DNA of 64,000 nt from Picochlorum sp. 'celeri'. Taxonomy: Eukaryota; Chlorophyta; Trebouxiophyceae. The notes beneath the pieces were generated by a model. It made no database searches, had not been told where the DNA came from, and saw only the letters and a list, made by a program, of their open reading frames with translations. The translations under genes were made by a program, and so were the position numbers. This document shows positions 11,470 to 24,055 of this stretch, piece by piece (position 1 is the stretch's first letter; each line of letters starts with the position of its first letter). The stretch spans positions 310,001 to 374,000 of the forward strand of contig JAACMV010000010.1 of NCBI GenBank assembly GCA_010909725.1. Reading direction: 5' to 3'.

Positions 11470-13590
11470 ATGATGGGCGATAGCAGTTTTAATATTCAAC
11501 CTAGAGATATGTTTTCTAATGGAATGAATGAGGGTGGAGAAGGAGTATCTGGAAACCATGCCTTCGTCGTGGGAGAGGGCAGGAAGGAGGGGAAGGAGCG
11601 CTCTGTACGAATACAAAATGCGAGAGCCCGTTTGGGAAGGATTGGGAGGCTTGACAAGCATAACATGCCTGCTGAAGGATCAGAGCCCGTTGCTGAGGAC
11701 CATGGTGAGGAATGCAATGTGTACATGAAGCATATGTTTCAATAATATCTGGATAATTTGCATGCACATGCAGGATTAGATGAAATGGCTTGGTCGCCAG
11801 TTGCTTCGCAGAAAAATATTTGCAGCGAGTTTTCCAAGTCCGTGAATTTGAATCAGAATAAAGCTGCAGTGTTCTCTCCTGGAAAGGATGATAGCGTTCG
11901 TACCAGAGGGAGAGAAAGGCGAACATTTGGCTTGCACAGAAAGGTTCAGTATAATCGAGCGAACATGATCTCAATTCCAAATGTACCGATTCTTGGAGCA
12001 CAAGATTCCCAGATACCTGCTCCTCGTGAGCAGGCTTTTAGAAGGAATATTCGCAGAGTAGTGAAATCTGCTGAAAAGGTGTTAGCACCAGGTGACAAAC
12101 CTGTCTCACCTGTTTCTGCAGTGGGAAGCAAACAGTATGATATTGAAGCCCAAAGGTTACGTATACGAGGGAATGAGGCTTTTAAAACGGGGGATTTCAA
12201 GATGGCATGTATCATGTATTCCAGGTCCATTTATGCTGTGAAAAAGTGTTCACCCAACTTGCATGTCGCAATGGGACTGCCACTTCTGTACTGCAATAGA
12301 GCTGCCTCGTATTTAGCTTTGGGTAAGCCTATTGAGGCTTTGCAAGACTGTGCTTCGGGCAAGGCGCTGGACTCTTCCTGTATAAAGTGTAGCATCAGAG
12401 CTTCCACATGCCTTATTCGAATGGGGCATTTTCCTGAAGCTAGAAAGGAGCTTCGAGGACTTGAGAGCCACGAGGAAGTCAGATCAAAGCTTTCAGAGAT
12501 TGATGGGAGTGAAAAGAAGTTTCATACGTTCCTTAAAGCTGTGGGCATCGATCAGGATGAAAGATGCCATACTATTTTGTTCACAGATTCAGAGGCCATG
12601 ATATCAGCATTCAAAAGTGTTGAAGCAATTTGTCCGCATTCAGAGTCTCTAAAGGCAGCAATTGTACTTGCACACATTAAAATTGGAGACTTTTCAAAAG
12701 CTGACAAAATTTTGGACAATATTCTACGAGAAAATTCATGCAACCCTCCCTTATGGGCTGGTTGGTGCAGAACTCAAACTTGTTTCTTCAAAGCTGACTA
12801 CGTTCAATGTCATAAAAATATAGGGAGCTTGAATGATTTGATTTCCCCAATTCAGCCAGACAGCGAGACAAGTGATTTAAAACTTCTGCATCAGATTGTC
12901 ACCATACCTGATAAGGAATCTTTAATATCAATGCAGAAGAAAATCAACGAAGTCCAAATATTGAAGGATCAAGCCAATAGGCTGATGAGATTAAAATCTT
13001 ATGGGGAGGCGATTGAATCTTACAGCCAGGCATTGTCAGTGAAAGGAGGTTTGTCACCAGCTATGGCAGCCATACTCCTGAGTAATCGGGCAGCAGCACA
13101 TCATGCAGCTACAAATAAGGCCCTAGCCATGGCAGATTGTTGTAGGTCGTTCTCAATTTTGCCGAATTATGCGAAAGCGCACTCAAGGCTGGCTACCATT
13201 TTGCATGAATTGGGATTTTTCAACGAGGCATTGAAAGAGATGTCAATGGCAATTCAGACAGCAGATCACCTTGATCAGAAGAAAGAGTATCTTTCGAGAA
13301 TGGAATCCATGAAATTAGCGGCTTTACAAGGAAACAAGCCCGATTATTCCAGTCTTCTGGGAGTTTCAAGTGGAGTGGGCACAGGAGAGCAGATGAAAAG
13401 AGCATACAGGAAGCTAGCATTGAAACTCCACCCGGATAAGGCAGCCTCCTCTGTTCAAATAGATAATCGATTGGGAGAAACAGGAATTGTTCTCGAGGAC
13501 ATTAAAATAAAGCAGAGCATAGTTGATCGGGCGACTTGGTTGTTCAAACTAATTGGAGAGGCATATGCAGCTTCTGGTACTGAACCATAG
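11470..13590 (+). CDS. TPR-repeat co-chaperone with C-terminal J domain (DNAJC7-like)
   Basis: Two exons, 11470-11704 and 11774-13590, give 683 residues. Two ATGs lie in tandem at 11470 and 11473. The N-terminal 130 residues are low-complexity. From about residue 145 TPR-type helices begin (AQRLRIRGNEAFKTGDFKMA, YCNRAASYLALGKPIEALQDC); a second TPR block lies at about 470-560 (ILLSNRAAAHHAA, AKAHSRLATILHELGFFNEAL). The C-terminus is a J domain: YSSLLGVSS, MKRAYRKLALKLHPDKAA, with the catalytic HPD tripeptide intact, then an insert and WLFKLIGEAYAA. The architecture matches DNAJC7/TPR2, which hands clients between Hsp70 and Hsp90. The stop lies 77 bp from the convergent XPO4 stop. Confidence 0.88.
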
Positions 13591-13666
13591 GCATCATGAT
13601 CAAATGACATCAACATGTAAGAATATTTCAATTGCACTCTCAAGACCGATAGATCCCAGTATTCAT

Positions 13667-16600
13667 TTATTGCGTTCTGACTACTCTCCTTATTTTGATT
13701 ATACACGATCTAAACACAGGTAAGAATCGCTGCCTGGCATTTCTGTCTACAGAGGCATTTTGAAGGACACAAGACTTCAGGTCATCACAAGCAGACGATA
13801 TTTGCTCTTGAGACTGTTGATTTTGGACTGCATGTAAGCACTTGTGTCTTATGTATTCAGAATAAAAAGCAGCGTCGTGTGCCATAATGTATAACACGGG
13901 CTCAGATGCCAGGTCTATGGAACCCACTCCTGCATCTTCAAATACTATTCGTGCAAGGATTATGTCATACAAGAAGACAAGGGCCTGTTTGCCCTCGATC
14001 AGGATATTTTCGCTCATCCCTGCAACATCTCCATGCAATCGAGATGACAAGCTAAATTTTGAAAATGCTGCAACGGCTTCGAAGACAGCAGAACTAGTTT
14101 CAGAGTCATCCTCTACTTTTAGTCCAAATGCAATTGCTTGCAAGAATGATATGAACGAATCAGGAGGAAGTTTAGCCACGTGCGATGCATAAACTTCCAT
14201 CATATAGGCTAGAAGATGGAAAAAGGATTGCCGCAGAGGAGGCAATTTCAGATGCTCCACTGTCAGCAAAGGTATTATTGCCTGTATGCCTGTGAGAACT
14301 GCTGCGACAATGTCCTCATGTCTACACGTCTCTGCACCGGTTATTTGAGTGAGAAGACGAATCAGGGACACCAAAGCCTCGCATTCATCTTCAAAGTGGT
14401 CTCCAACTAGCCCAGCACTTTTAATGCTGAAATTAATCTTGTCAGAAGAGTGCACCTGAATAATTTCTATTGCCCATGTGAATAAATGCATTGAGGAGGA
14501 GTCATTCAAGAATGCAGAATGGTATTCAACAATATCTGCAGCAAGATCCAGTATCGTGTTGTAAATATTTCTATGTTCCTTTGATTGCTTTAGGATTTGC
14601 AAGATTGCTGGAAAGCATTGGCTCATTCCTAGCATTATTATTTCATGGCAGGTTGAGCTACTGCATCTTGCAGCTCCTCGAAAACCTGAGAGGGCGTTCA
14701 CCGTATAAGAAATGTTTTCAGGACGATTGAATGCATCTTTCTTCATAGAAGCAGATGAGATCAATTTATTTCCATGCCATGCTACCAGATCTCTGATATA
14801 TTGCATGGCCTGGTTGTCAGTAGAGGTACTGTAGCAAGTGCAAATCAGGTTTGCAATTTCAAAGTGAACCTCTGCATCGAGCAATTTCATCTCTGTTGAC
14901 TCTGACACGTATAGATGAATAAGATTATTCCATGCTGAGCATTGAGAAACTACGGTGCGCAACCCCTTGTACTTCACAAGAGGCTTCAGCAAGTTATGAC
15001 AAATAGCTAGATGCAAAGCCCGGTCACCTGGATATTTTGGCAAAGAAAGAAGAGCCAACTCGCAAAATAGGTTCACAATAGGCGTGCCTTCTTTATTTGA
15101 ACTGAAAAACAAATTCGGTCCAGTCCAGTCCAGGTGCAGCGTCCTTGCAGTCTGGTAGGAGATATGTCTGAGACCATCTCCCCAAGGCCTTACAAAGTTC
15201 TTCCACAAGCCTGCTACTAGCTATCCCTGACTCAATGGCTCCCTTCACGTCCATACCAAACATGATCATGGATGAAGATACTTTAATTACTGCATTCTCT
15301 CGTATATTGTGGCGAAGAATAGTGTCGATCAAGTTTTGAGGGACTTGGGGAGTCTCGCCATCTCCTGAGTCAGCAAGCACAAATGAGATCATCCTTAGGA
15401 GCCAGCATATTTTTTCCAAAGGGACACTTGGATCCGATCCATTCGATACACTTTGTTGCAATGATGTATGCTCGTTTCAAAGCTCTCTATTAATGCGGGA
15501 ATTGAATATTGGCATGACGAACGTCCAATTGCAGCAAGACCTGAGAACAAGGAATCTGAATAGGCTTCTTCATCCCCTTCATAATCCTGTTCATCTGAAT
15601 ATACGTCCCTAGATACTTCATAAAGCTCTTTATCTTTCAGTGCATTGAATACGGAGCTGGTACACTGGCAAAACTGCTCATACAATGGCCCAAGGTGGCC
15701 ATGTAAGTCAAAGTCTGATGAGTATTCAGTCCACATTTCCACCAGAAGCTCCAAACATTCCTCACAGGCATCATTCCCTCGCTGTACATCATATACCATT
15801 GCGTTTGTTATGGATCCAAGATTTATTAGCATTAAATTGCCATCAGGCAGGTCGATATTATCCTCCATCAATGCCTCAGCAACTTTTTCAATGGGTGTGT
15901 TGTAGCTACAAGTGCAAAGATGCGGCACATTCCAAAAACCAAATCTCGATTTGCAGAAACATATGATGATATGGCAGCAATATTTCCTTCTAATTGCATC
16001 AGAATTGGCAGGCATAGCTTCAGCAGATGTCTAATATGGCCCACTGAACTTGACATACTTGAAGGTCCAAGGCCAAGTGAAGCTCTTCGTCCCTCATCCA
16101 AAAATATGGCCCCCTTGCATTAAAGCCAGGTTATTCGTCAACTGTAGGAATGTAAACATGATGGGACTTTCCCGTAGTGCACTGCTGCCGCAGAAAGCAG
16201 AGACTAAATCATTAAGAAATTCCAGAGGCCAGGCAGACCCTGGTTGTCCAAGTAAAGCCTCTCGCCATGATTCTGGTGGCCTCACTTGCATATTGATATC
16301 TTTACGACGCATTCTATTCTCATTTTGTGATGAGTCCCACGCCAAAAGAGCTGACAATAAGAGAGGCTTGCACTGCAAAGACCCATGTCTTGCCCCAAAA
16401 CTGCAAGCTTGTGCGTGGACTGTGCACAAGCCAAAGCCCAATTCAAAATTTAGGTAAAAAGTTTTTTTTCTAGATCATTTTTGCACTGATAATGATACTC
16501 CCATGGAAGCCCCATCTCTCCAGCTGTCTCTGGATTAAACTCAACAATGACTGCAACCATCAACTCCACAGCTCTGCATTTGCAACTGGAGACGACTGTT

Positions 16601-17111
16601 GCTCTGAAGTATTTGTGCAATCTGACCCAGAATTGATTCTTTGTCGTTGCTGTTCAAATCGCCCCATATACGCTTCATGAGTGTTCCAGCACATGCACCT
16701 AATTGCCTGATCACCACAGCTGACATGTCTGCTCTGTCTTGCACACACATGGACATCAAATACTGAATCAATGCAAATCGGGTCTCTTCATTGAGTACTG
16801 TGTCCCATTCTCGTATGCTAGCATCTCTCAGGGCTGTTACTGCCTGAAACTGCGCAGCGGCATCCTTTGAATTCTCCAAAATATACTTGCAGGCATCATA
16901 TGGCTGAGGGCTAGACCGAATTCCTGCAACGTTTTCTCTGCCACCACATGCTGAGAGGGATCCTGAAATTAGAGAGAAATCATCATCACATGGCTCATAC
17001 CACGTCAGAAACAACAATGTGCATTATCATGCAGCTAGCTCGACGTCGCAACCATACCTGCAAGTCTCGACAAGCGCCCTCGATGACCCGTAAAACTGTT
17101 GAATGATCCAT
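13667..17111 (-). CDS. XPO4: Exportin-4 (importin-beta family), frame broken in this sequence
   Basis: Nuclear export receptor; in animals exportin-4 exports eIF5A and SMAD3. Exon 1 (17111-17058, 18 residues, MDHSTVLRVIEG) joins at 16962 to a segment with DPSQHVVAEK and ACKYILENSKDAAAQFQAV, the importin-beta N-terminal pattern. Further on come RPPESWREALLG, an IFLDEG segment, and LADSGDGETPQVP, all characteristic of XPO4. The last 513 residues (15208-13667) form one clean helical-repeat frame. Between about 15.1 and 17.0 kb I count at least seven single-base frame changes without splice signals, near 16930, 16570, 16450, 16100, 15900, 15460 and 15120. Several are in homopolymers; at 16100 one T added to a T run gives the expected frame. 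Protein similarity continues on both sides, so I read it as a real gene with consensus errors, not a decayed pseudogene. Confidence 0.82.
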
Positions 17112-17555
17112 GAACAGGTAGTTTATTATGTTTTTTTCATTCATATATGAATGCTGCAACGCTTTCTGTGCCAAAAGAAACCAGAACTTGAACTATTTTC
17201 CAGCACTCACAAGGACTGCAATACCCTGCAACCAGAGTTCTCTGCATTGAAACGCAATCCCAAGAGTAGTAGAATAAACCTGGCCTGAATTGTAAATATT
17301 ATTTATGAGTCGTCCACACACTTGTTCGTAGCATGGCCGCCTATGGACAGAAGCAATCATTCCCTCCCAACATGCAAGTCAGGATTTTTTCCACAAATGG
17401 AAGTGCGCGCCTTGCGATTAACAATCGTGATCAAGAGAGGGTACGCTTCCCTTGGCAACCATGCTGAAATTTTGGTTTATTGCTACTTTTTCCGGGGGGT
17501 TTGAAAGAGCTACATCTCGCATCTTCGGGAGAAGGCCACTGATCGTTTTGTCGCC
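17112..17555. other. Divergent intergenic region between XPO4 and beta-adaptin
   Basis: About 440 bp between the two start codons. No coding frame, repeat or clear promoter element was recognised. Presumed bidirectional promoter region. Confidence 0.5.
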
Positions 17556-20364
17556 ATGGGAGACGGGAAGTTTTTCTCCTCCACCAAGAGAGGTATAGGC
17601 TACAAATTTGGGTGGCTTGTGTGATAATCAATATTTAATACATTCCATTGTATCGCAGGAGAGATCCAGGAGTTCAAGCAGGAGTTGAATAGCCTCGATA
17701 ATCTAAACGGAAGGATGCGGTGAAAAAAGTGATTGCAGGGTACGGGTATGGCGTCATTTTCTCGTATCAAATCATAAATATTCCCAACAATATGAGTTTT
17801 CATGCAGCGATGACTGTTGGAAAGGATGTAAGCTCTCTCTTTCCTGACGTTGTAAACTGTATGCAACAGAGGATTGGAGCTGAAGAAATTGGTGTATCTA
17901 TACTTGATCAACTATGCAAAGACACAGCCAGAGCTTACTATCATGGCTGTGAATACGTTTGTCAAGGATTCTCAGGATCCTAACCCACTGATTCGGGCTC
18001 TTGCTGTGCGGACAATGGGTTGTATCCGAGTGGATCGTATAACCGAGTATCTTGCGACCCTTTGGAAAAGTGCTTAAAAGATGATGATCCTTATGTAAGG
18101 AAGACTGCAGCTGTTTGTGTGGCAAAGCTATATGATATCAACTCTGACCTTGTGGAGGATAGGGGATTTCTTGACTCCCTCTTGAAACTCCTTGGTGACG
18201 CAATCCTATGGTCATTGCGAATGCAGTAGCTGCCTTGAGCGAAATTTTTTGACGGTCAGAAGTCGTCCTTTTTGGACCAAAGTTCTTTGACGAAGCTTTT
18301 GCGAGCACTGAATGAGTGTACGGAATGGGGACAGGTTTTCATCTTGGATGCAGTCACTGGTTATGATGCAGTTGATGGGGATGAAGCTGAAACAATCATT
18401 GAGAGAGTTATTCCTCGATTGCAGCATGCGAATCCTGCAGTTGTTTTATCAGCTGTGAAGGTTATATTGAAAAATATTTCTCTGATTGAGAATATGGAGG
18501 TGGCTGTTGCAGTCTCAAAGAAACTCGCTCCTCCTCTTGTAACTCTATTGAGTGCAGCACCTGAGATTCAGTATGTTGCGCTGCGATGCATCAATTTGGT
18601 GATACAAAAGTACCAGAGGTTCTCGAGCACGAAGTTCGAGTATTCTTTTGCAAATATAACGACCCCAGCTACGTCAAAATAGAGAAACTAGAAATTATGG
18701 TCCAGTTGGCAAGAGAGCCGACAGTAGATCAAGTCCTGTTGGAATTCAAAGAGTATGCCACGGAAGTTGATGTGGACTTCGTCAGACGGTCTGTCCGAGC
18801 AATAGGAAGATGTGCAATCAGTATTGAATCTGCCGCAGAGAGATGCGTTAATGTTCTCATAGAACTCATCGAAAGTCGAGTCAGTTATGTTGTTCAGGAA
18901 GCAGTTGTGGTCATCAAAGATATTTTCAGAAGATATCCAAATCGCTATGAAAGCATAATTTCTATTTTGTGTGAGAATCTAGACTCCTTAGATGAGCCTG
19001 AGGCACGAGCCTCTATGGTATGGATAATTGGAGAGTATGCAGAAAGAATTGATAATGCAGATGAGCTTCTTGAGCAGTTCCTAGAGTCGTTTCCGGAGGA
19101 GACGGCTGCTGTACAGCTTCAATTAATGACTGCTGCTGTCAAATTGTTCCTGAAGAAACCGAGTGAAAGGCCACAGCAATTGATTCAGTTGGTGTTAACG
19201 TACTCTACGCAAGAAACTGATGACCCTGATCTCAGAGACAGGGCGTTTATCTATTGGAGACTTCTATCAACAGATCCTGAAGTTGCAAAGCAAGTTGTTC
19301 TCGCAGAAAAGCCTGTCATTGAGGATTCTAGAAGGCATATGGACCCAATTTTGCTGAACACACTTCTGGAGGAACTTGGATCATTATCGTCTGTTTTCCA
19401 TAAACCTTCAGCCACGTTTGTGAGTAGGTCCAAACTTGCTGTTCAGAAAGCTCGGGATCTAGCACCGCCCAGAGAGGCAGCGGATGATGCAGGTAACATT
19501 GGAGTTTCCTCAGATGTGAAAGCCGAAGACCCAGTGGCCAGTCAGCCACAGGCCATGCCTGATTTGTTAGGAGACTTGCTTGATTTAAGTGATGAGCCTG
19601 CAGTCCCTCAGCCAGTCGCACACTCGGCGGATATTGACCTTTTGGGAGATTAACTCTAGAGGATACAATTGTCGGTCCATCCATGGTAGCGAAAGAAAGA
19701 GAGATGAGCATTTTACTGTCCTCAGAGAGAGGAAAGGGCCTTGAGATTCGTGGCAGGATATCTAGCTCTGAAGATGGGTTGGTTTATGATCTAATATTGG
19801 AAAATAAAAGTGCGGGCCAGACGTTGGATGGCTTTATGATCACATTGAATAGAAATTGGTTTGGCCTCTCTCAGGTGAAACAGTCTCTAGATATTGGTGC
19901 TATCCCAGTTGGATCCTCTGAACAAGTACAAGTCAAATTAACTCAGAAAGATGCCATGCTTCGGGATGATGGAAAGTTCTCATGTGCTCTTCAGATTGCT
20001 GTGAAAAACAATCAACAGGGTGTTTTTGTACTTTGAGGGTGAAGTGCCTTTGGAGGAGATGTTCTCTGCCAACGAAAGTATCAGTTCCATAAGCATGTTT
20101 GATGAAGTCTGGGAGTCCCTCATAGCCTCTGAGAGTGTTGATTTCTCACAAGCATCCAATATCAGTGGGACGATGCTCTCCAGGTTATCGTTGAGCGGAA
20201 TTAATAAGCTCTCTGATAGATTAGAAAATGGATCAAGAGTTCATTTACTGGTCACTCTAGTGCATATGGGTAGTCAGTCACAAAATGTGCTGGTCAAAGT
20301 TATAGAAACCCAAATGGGTCGAGCATTGTGGTCCGTAGTGGAATCGATTCTTTATCTAAAATAG
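17556..20364 (+). CDS. AP-1/AP-2 complex beta-adaptin, frame broken in this sequence
   Basis: Large subunit of clathrin adaptor complexes that sort vesicle cargo. Start ATG 17556 ([13 protein letters not shown]), then an intron to about 17658 and a second intron ending near 17808. The trunk is unmistakable: [113 protein letters not shown] hinge holds clathrin-box-like [13 protein letters not shown] and DIDLLGD, followed by the appendage ([30 protein letters not shown]). The coding frame changes at least nine times by one base, near 17690, 17855, 17865, 18050, 18200, 18245, 18605, 19650 and 20030. Most are in runs of A, T or G. Amino-acid similarity is otherwise intact, so sequence error is the likeliest cause. 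Confidence 0.9.
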
Positions 20365-20440
20365 GAGCTACTACGATTCATAGAATGCTTTTGGAATGAA
20401 AATACTGTAATTATGGTAATAAAACACTTCAACAGCTTCT

Positions 20441-21182
20441 TCATGCCCCCACCAGAACTGGCAGATGCTTTTTCTTTTCAGTTGCGCCATTGGGTATGCT
20501 CGTCGGAACCTCAGGATATCCATCATTGAGCTTATTGTTATCTTCAGCATCTATTGCTTTCTGCTCTAGCTCCAGTTCAGCTTCGCTTACCACCAAATCA
20601 CTATTCAACTGTATTTGAGCCAAACAAGCTTCTATTTGTTGCTGTTTTTCCCTTGCCTCCTTAGTATCCTCCATCAAAATACCTATTTCCGTTACAGTGA
20701 CAATTTTCTGTAGCTCTTTGATTGCTGCATTCCCATCTTTCAATGCGTCTACTACATGCCCTACTGTCTGCTGTTCACTCAAGTGCAACAACTGCATCAT
20801 GACCAAATCCTCATTAGAATACGTCACCAAACATTTAACCCTCCAAACACGTGGATCTTACCATACTTTCTACTTGAAATACTTGCTGCTCGCATCTACA
20901 TAACATTTTTTCTTCCAAAACCACTTGTTTCAAGACTAGTTTGGCCCTCTTTGGTTTGCCCTGAGCTACAAGCTCTTTTACAACTGCACGTCCATCGACT
21001 ATTTTACTCTCTAAAGCCCTTGACATGCTGTCTAACTTCTTTTCAGCGACTTCAGGTCCAAAACAGCCTGATCTGCTGTAGATATGCTTTGCCTGCAAAA
21101 CACGACAGAGTTACACTTCCAGTTCACTGTGTCCGAACGAGACGAATCATTTTACAGACCTAAAGCACAATGCATTGCCCAT
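20441..21182 (-). CDS. VPS20: ESCRT-III subunit VPS20/CHMP6
   Basis: ESCRT-III nucleator in endosomal sorting. The first exon (21182-21160) encodes only MGNALCFR and carries an N-myristoylation signal (MGN), as in CHMP6. It joins at 21092 to QSISTADQAVLDLKSLKRKL, matching the TEQDKAILQLK region of CHMP6. Then KPKRAKLVLKQ and a coiled Snf7 domain; the last exon starts at 20809 after a 52-nt intron with a ttctaat branch motif. The tail contains YPEVPTSIP, aligning with the PEVP motif of CHMP6. One A appears missing near 21048 (LKRK region), where the frame slips; with it the protein is about 207 residues, the family's normal length. It is convergent with beta-adaptin (76 bp apart) and divergent from the J-protein gene. 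Confidence 0.85.
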
Positions 21183-21344
21183 CTCATACAAATTTTATGA
21201 TTGAAATGTCTGGCAGCGCAATTTCTGGAGTTGAAGAACACGAATGCAGTCGACGAAGAATATTTTGGAATTCCAAACTTCGAAGCTGTCCAGCTGGATG
21301 GGGCGCAGGGTTGTCCCCGAATTCGGGCAGGGTGAGATTTCATC

Positions 21345-22092
21345 ATGGGATGCGCTGGTACTTGCAATTCCTTCTTGGGGAAAGCTTTAAGATTAAAATT
21401 AAAGAAAAATAGCGCTCGGATGGGCTCTCATACATGGGTTCGTGATGAGAAAAAGTCCGGTAGGGGCAAAACTCAAGTTGTTGGTGTTCCTGTGGTCGTT
21501 CCAGTCGGCCATAAGAGGAAATTACAGTGGAAACGTGATGATAATGACCATGAAAAGTAGAATCTGATCAGAATAGGGTCAAAGACCAGGAGAATGGGAG
21601 AAAATTGCGAGAAGAAGAGGCAGTGAAGAAGAAGAAGAGGCTGTTGGAACTGAAAGCCCAAATTGAACAGAAAGAGAGACAACTAGCCGAGAAAAAGATT
21701 CAAAAACTAGAAAGTGATGATATAGCTGTCGAAATGGTGGAAAATGAGGAGCGATTAAAGCAAGAAAGGCGGTTGATGGTGAATAGTGAAATTTGAAACA
21801 AGCTTTGCAGATGCATTTGAGAGTGCAAGAGAAAGCCTTGCAAAGGATATTAAAGCATCAAAAGAGAAGATATCGTTCGCTGGACAAGAAGAGATTGATA
21901 GAATTTTTAAGTGCTAAGTCTGATTCTTCGGTGTTGGGTCTATCCCCAGGGGCTGATGGAGCACAGATTCGGAAAAGATATAGGCAAATTGCTGTCACTG
22001 TGCATCCTGACAAGTGTAGTCATCCAAAAGCAAACGAGGCTTTCCATAAAATTGTCCTTGCTTACAGAAATTTATCTAGATATGTGGGATAG
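21345..22092 (+). CDS. C-terminal J-domain protein with charged coiled coil, frame broken
   Basis: Start ATG 21345 (MGCAGTCNSF). The MGC N-terminus could be lipidated, but this is inference. A basic linker is followed by a strongly charged coiled coil (KKKKRLLELKAQIEQKERQL, NEERLKQERRL). Then FADAFESARES and a C-terminal J domain: SVLGLSPGADGAQIRKRYRQ, AVTVHPDKCSHPKANEAFHK, with HPD present. The frame changes near 21555, 21790 and 21915 without splice sites, in the same error-rich stretch as the neighbours. C-terminal placement of the J domain recalls auxilin-type or DNAJC-type proteins; the client is unknown. Its last 17 bases overlap the 3' end of the convergent ATP-grasp gene. Confidence 0.7.
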
Positions 22093-24055
22093 ACTTGTTG
22101 TATTTAATCACTCGATGATAATGCTCGACTGTATTTCTTGTTCGATGCTCTTGACATACGCAAATAGCCTCATCCACAGTGGGTTTTGTGACAAGGAGCT
22201 CGCATACCCATGTTGGGAGACCATCCTTAGCCCCCCACTACCTTGGTACCTGGATCAGCCAGGGGACGGGCATACAGAATATCCTTTTCATTGGAGAACT
22301 TTGCCAAAGGTCATTATTCTTCAATATGCCACTCTTCATGGCATCACAGAGTACTCTGCCACATTGATCAATGGTTGGAAGCAGTTGGTGGGTTTGAAGG
22401 AAGACCAGCGGCGCAAAGAAGTGCTTCCTCAACAAGATCCAACACCCCAAACAATCTGATTCATTGTCCTCACAGGACCTCCCGCCATTCTGCAGTTGAC
22501 CTCAATCAGGCGTGGCCCTCGTGAGGTGTACTTGCCTTCAACATGGCACACTCCATGACGAAGCCCAGAGCTATTAACTGTTTTCACTGAGAGTTCCATC
22601 AATTCTTCTGTTGATACAAGGGTAAAATACTGGCGGTTAGAACCTGTCTCCAAAAAGTAAGGCTCCACTGTAGGCCAGTTATCAGTCACAAGCACCATAG
22701 ACTGCCTCGCCCTTCCACTCATGACGACATCAACGTCGACTTCTGGACCATCCAAATATTCCTCCATCATAATTGTTGTGCGGATCCCAAGATGATGCAT
22801 TACCCGGATCAGTTTCTTCCTGATCATCTCCCTGCTGCAGAGCACCAGCAATAATCTTTGCACCAGCAAGCTCCTTTGTGACTTTTGCATAGCATTTCTT
22901 CAAATCTTCGAAAGAGTCTACTCTGACAACCCCAATGGAAGCTGCACCATAGATAGGCTTGATAACAGATGGTATATCCAACATGTTCCGAGGCCTCCTC
23001 AAGCTGTGATGCACTTTCGATCAAGAAATTCTTTGGAGTTGGCAAGTTTTCCTCTGCCATCCTGCGGCGAGTTGCATGTTTGTCTCTTGCATCATCCACT
23101 GCCGATGGGGGGTTTGCCGGGTAAACCAAGCTGCTCTGCCAACCTAGCAACGAGAGGCATGGCCATTTCAGAGAATGACCACAATTCCATCCAACTCTCC
23201 CAGCTCTTTCTTTGTGTCCCGTATTTCTTGCAATGCCCTCTCAAATACAGTATCTGCTGTCTGACATATCTAGAGGGATAAATTTCTCGATGATATTTTC
23301 TTCCACAAGATTCTTATCCAAGAATCTGGTCGTCAATGATAACAGACCTTACCACCAGCTCTTTTGCCTTCTCAAACACAACCTTTTCCCCGAATACCCA
23401 GCAGTGACAAATACGATCACCCGCACCACGTAAACATGCCTGCGCAACTTTCTTCCTTCGAGAGAACCTGCTGGATACCATGCTCTTTGGCATGGAGGAC
23501 AGCAAATTGAGGGTTGGAGACAAGGGAGTTTCTGAGAAAACATGTTCCCTCTCTGAAAGGGATAGAGCTTTGGGCAAAGACCCGATGACTGCCTCTGTCA
23601 AAAAGTTGGAGGTCATCTTTGAATCTCTCTGCAACAAGTGAAATGGCCGTGAGATGGGTTTCTGAGAAAAAGACACCTTGCTCAAGACATACCAGTGAAG
23701 AAGGCACCTTTCTCCCTGCCGCTGCGAATGCTGTAAGGGTTCAACTCAAAATCCTGCAAATGTGAGATACATCATTATTCGGGGTATTGGTCACACGTCA
23801 ATTTCAGACGTCGCGTACAGTGACACAGGAAGCACGGAAGTCGGAGCGCTTCCAGCAAGGGACGATTTCCGGTCCAATGAGAACTCTTGCAGCTTTTTGG
23901 CAATTTCTCCCGACATTTCTTGAGGGTTTGGGCTCAGGCAAGGAAACGAGGACGTGTCGACTTCGAAACCCTTGTCAGATTGCCCCTACCTCCCCACCTT
24001 GGCCTTGAGGCACGGAGAGTGCGGCCGTGAGAGCGCTCTTTTTCGATTTATCCAT
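22076..24055 (-). CDS. ATP-grasp ligase, carnosine-synthase-like, frame broken
   Basis: ATP-dependent carboxylate-amine ligase of the ATP-grasp fold. Probable start ATG 24055 (MDKSKKSALTAALS), an intron from about 23827 to 23760 (GTACGC...TTTGCAG), then DFELNPYSIRSGREKG. Downstream: a NPPSAVDDARDKHATRRRM segment, PSVIKPIYGAASIGVVRV (ATP-binding lysine strand), MEEYLDGPEVDVDVVMSG, TDNWPTVEPYFLETG, and GPRLIEVNCRMAGGPV, the Glu-x-Asn metal-binding motif of the grasp fold. This order matches vertebrate CARNS1 and bacterial relatives. The C-terminal part includes DGLPTWVCELL; a stop at 22076-22078 is my best end. At least eight one-base frame breaks occur between 22.2 and 24.0 kb, for example an extra G in a GGGG run near 23990. 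Substrate specificity cannot be read. Confidence 0.72.

Noticed and set aside
17556..20364. Beta-adaptin as a pseudogene
   Set aside because: Despite nine or so frame breaks there are few damaging substitutions, splice sites are kept, and neighbouring unrelated genes show the same kind of single-base errors.
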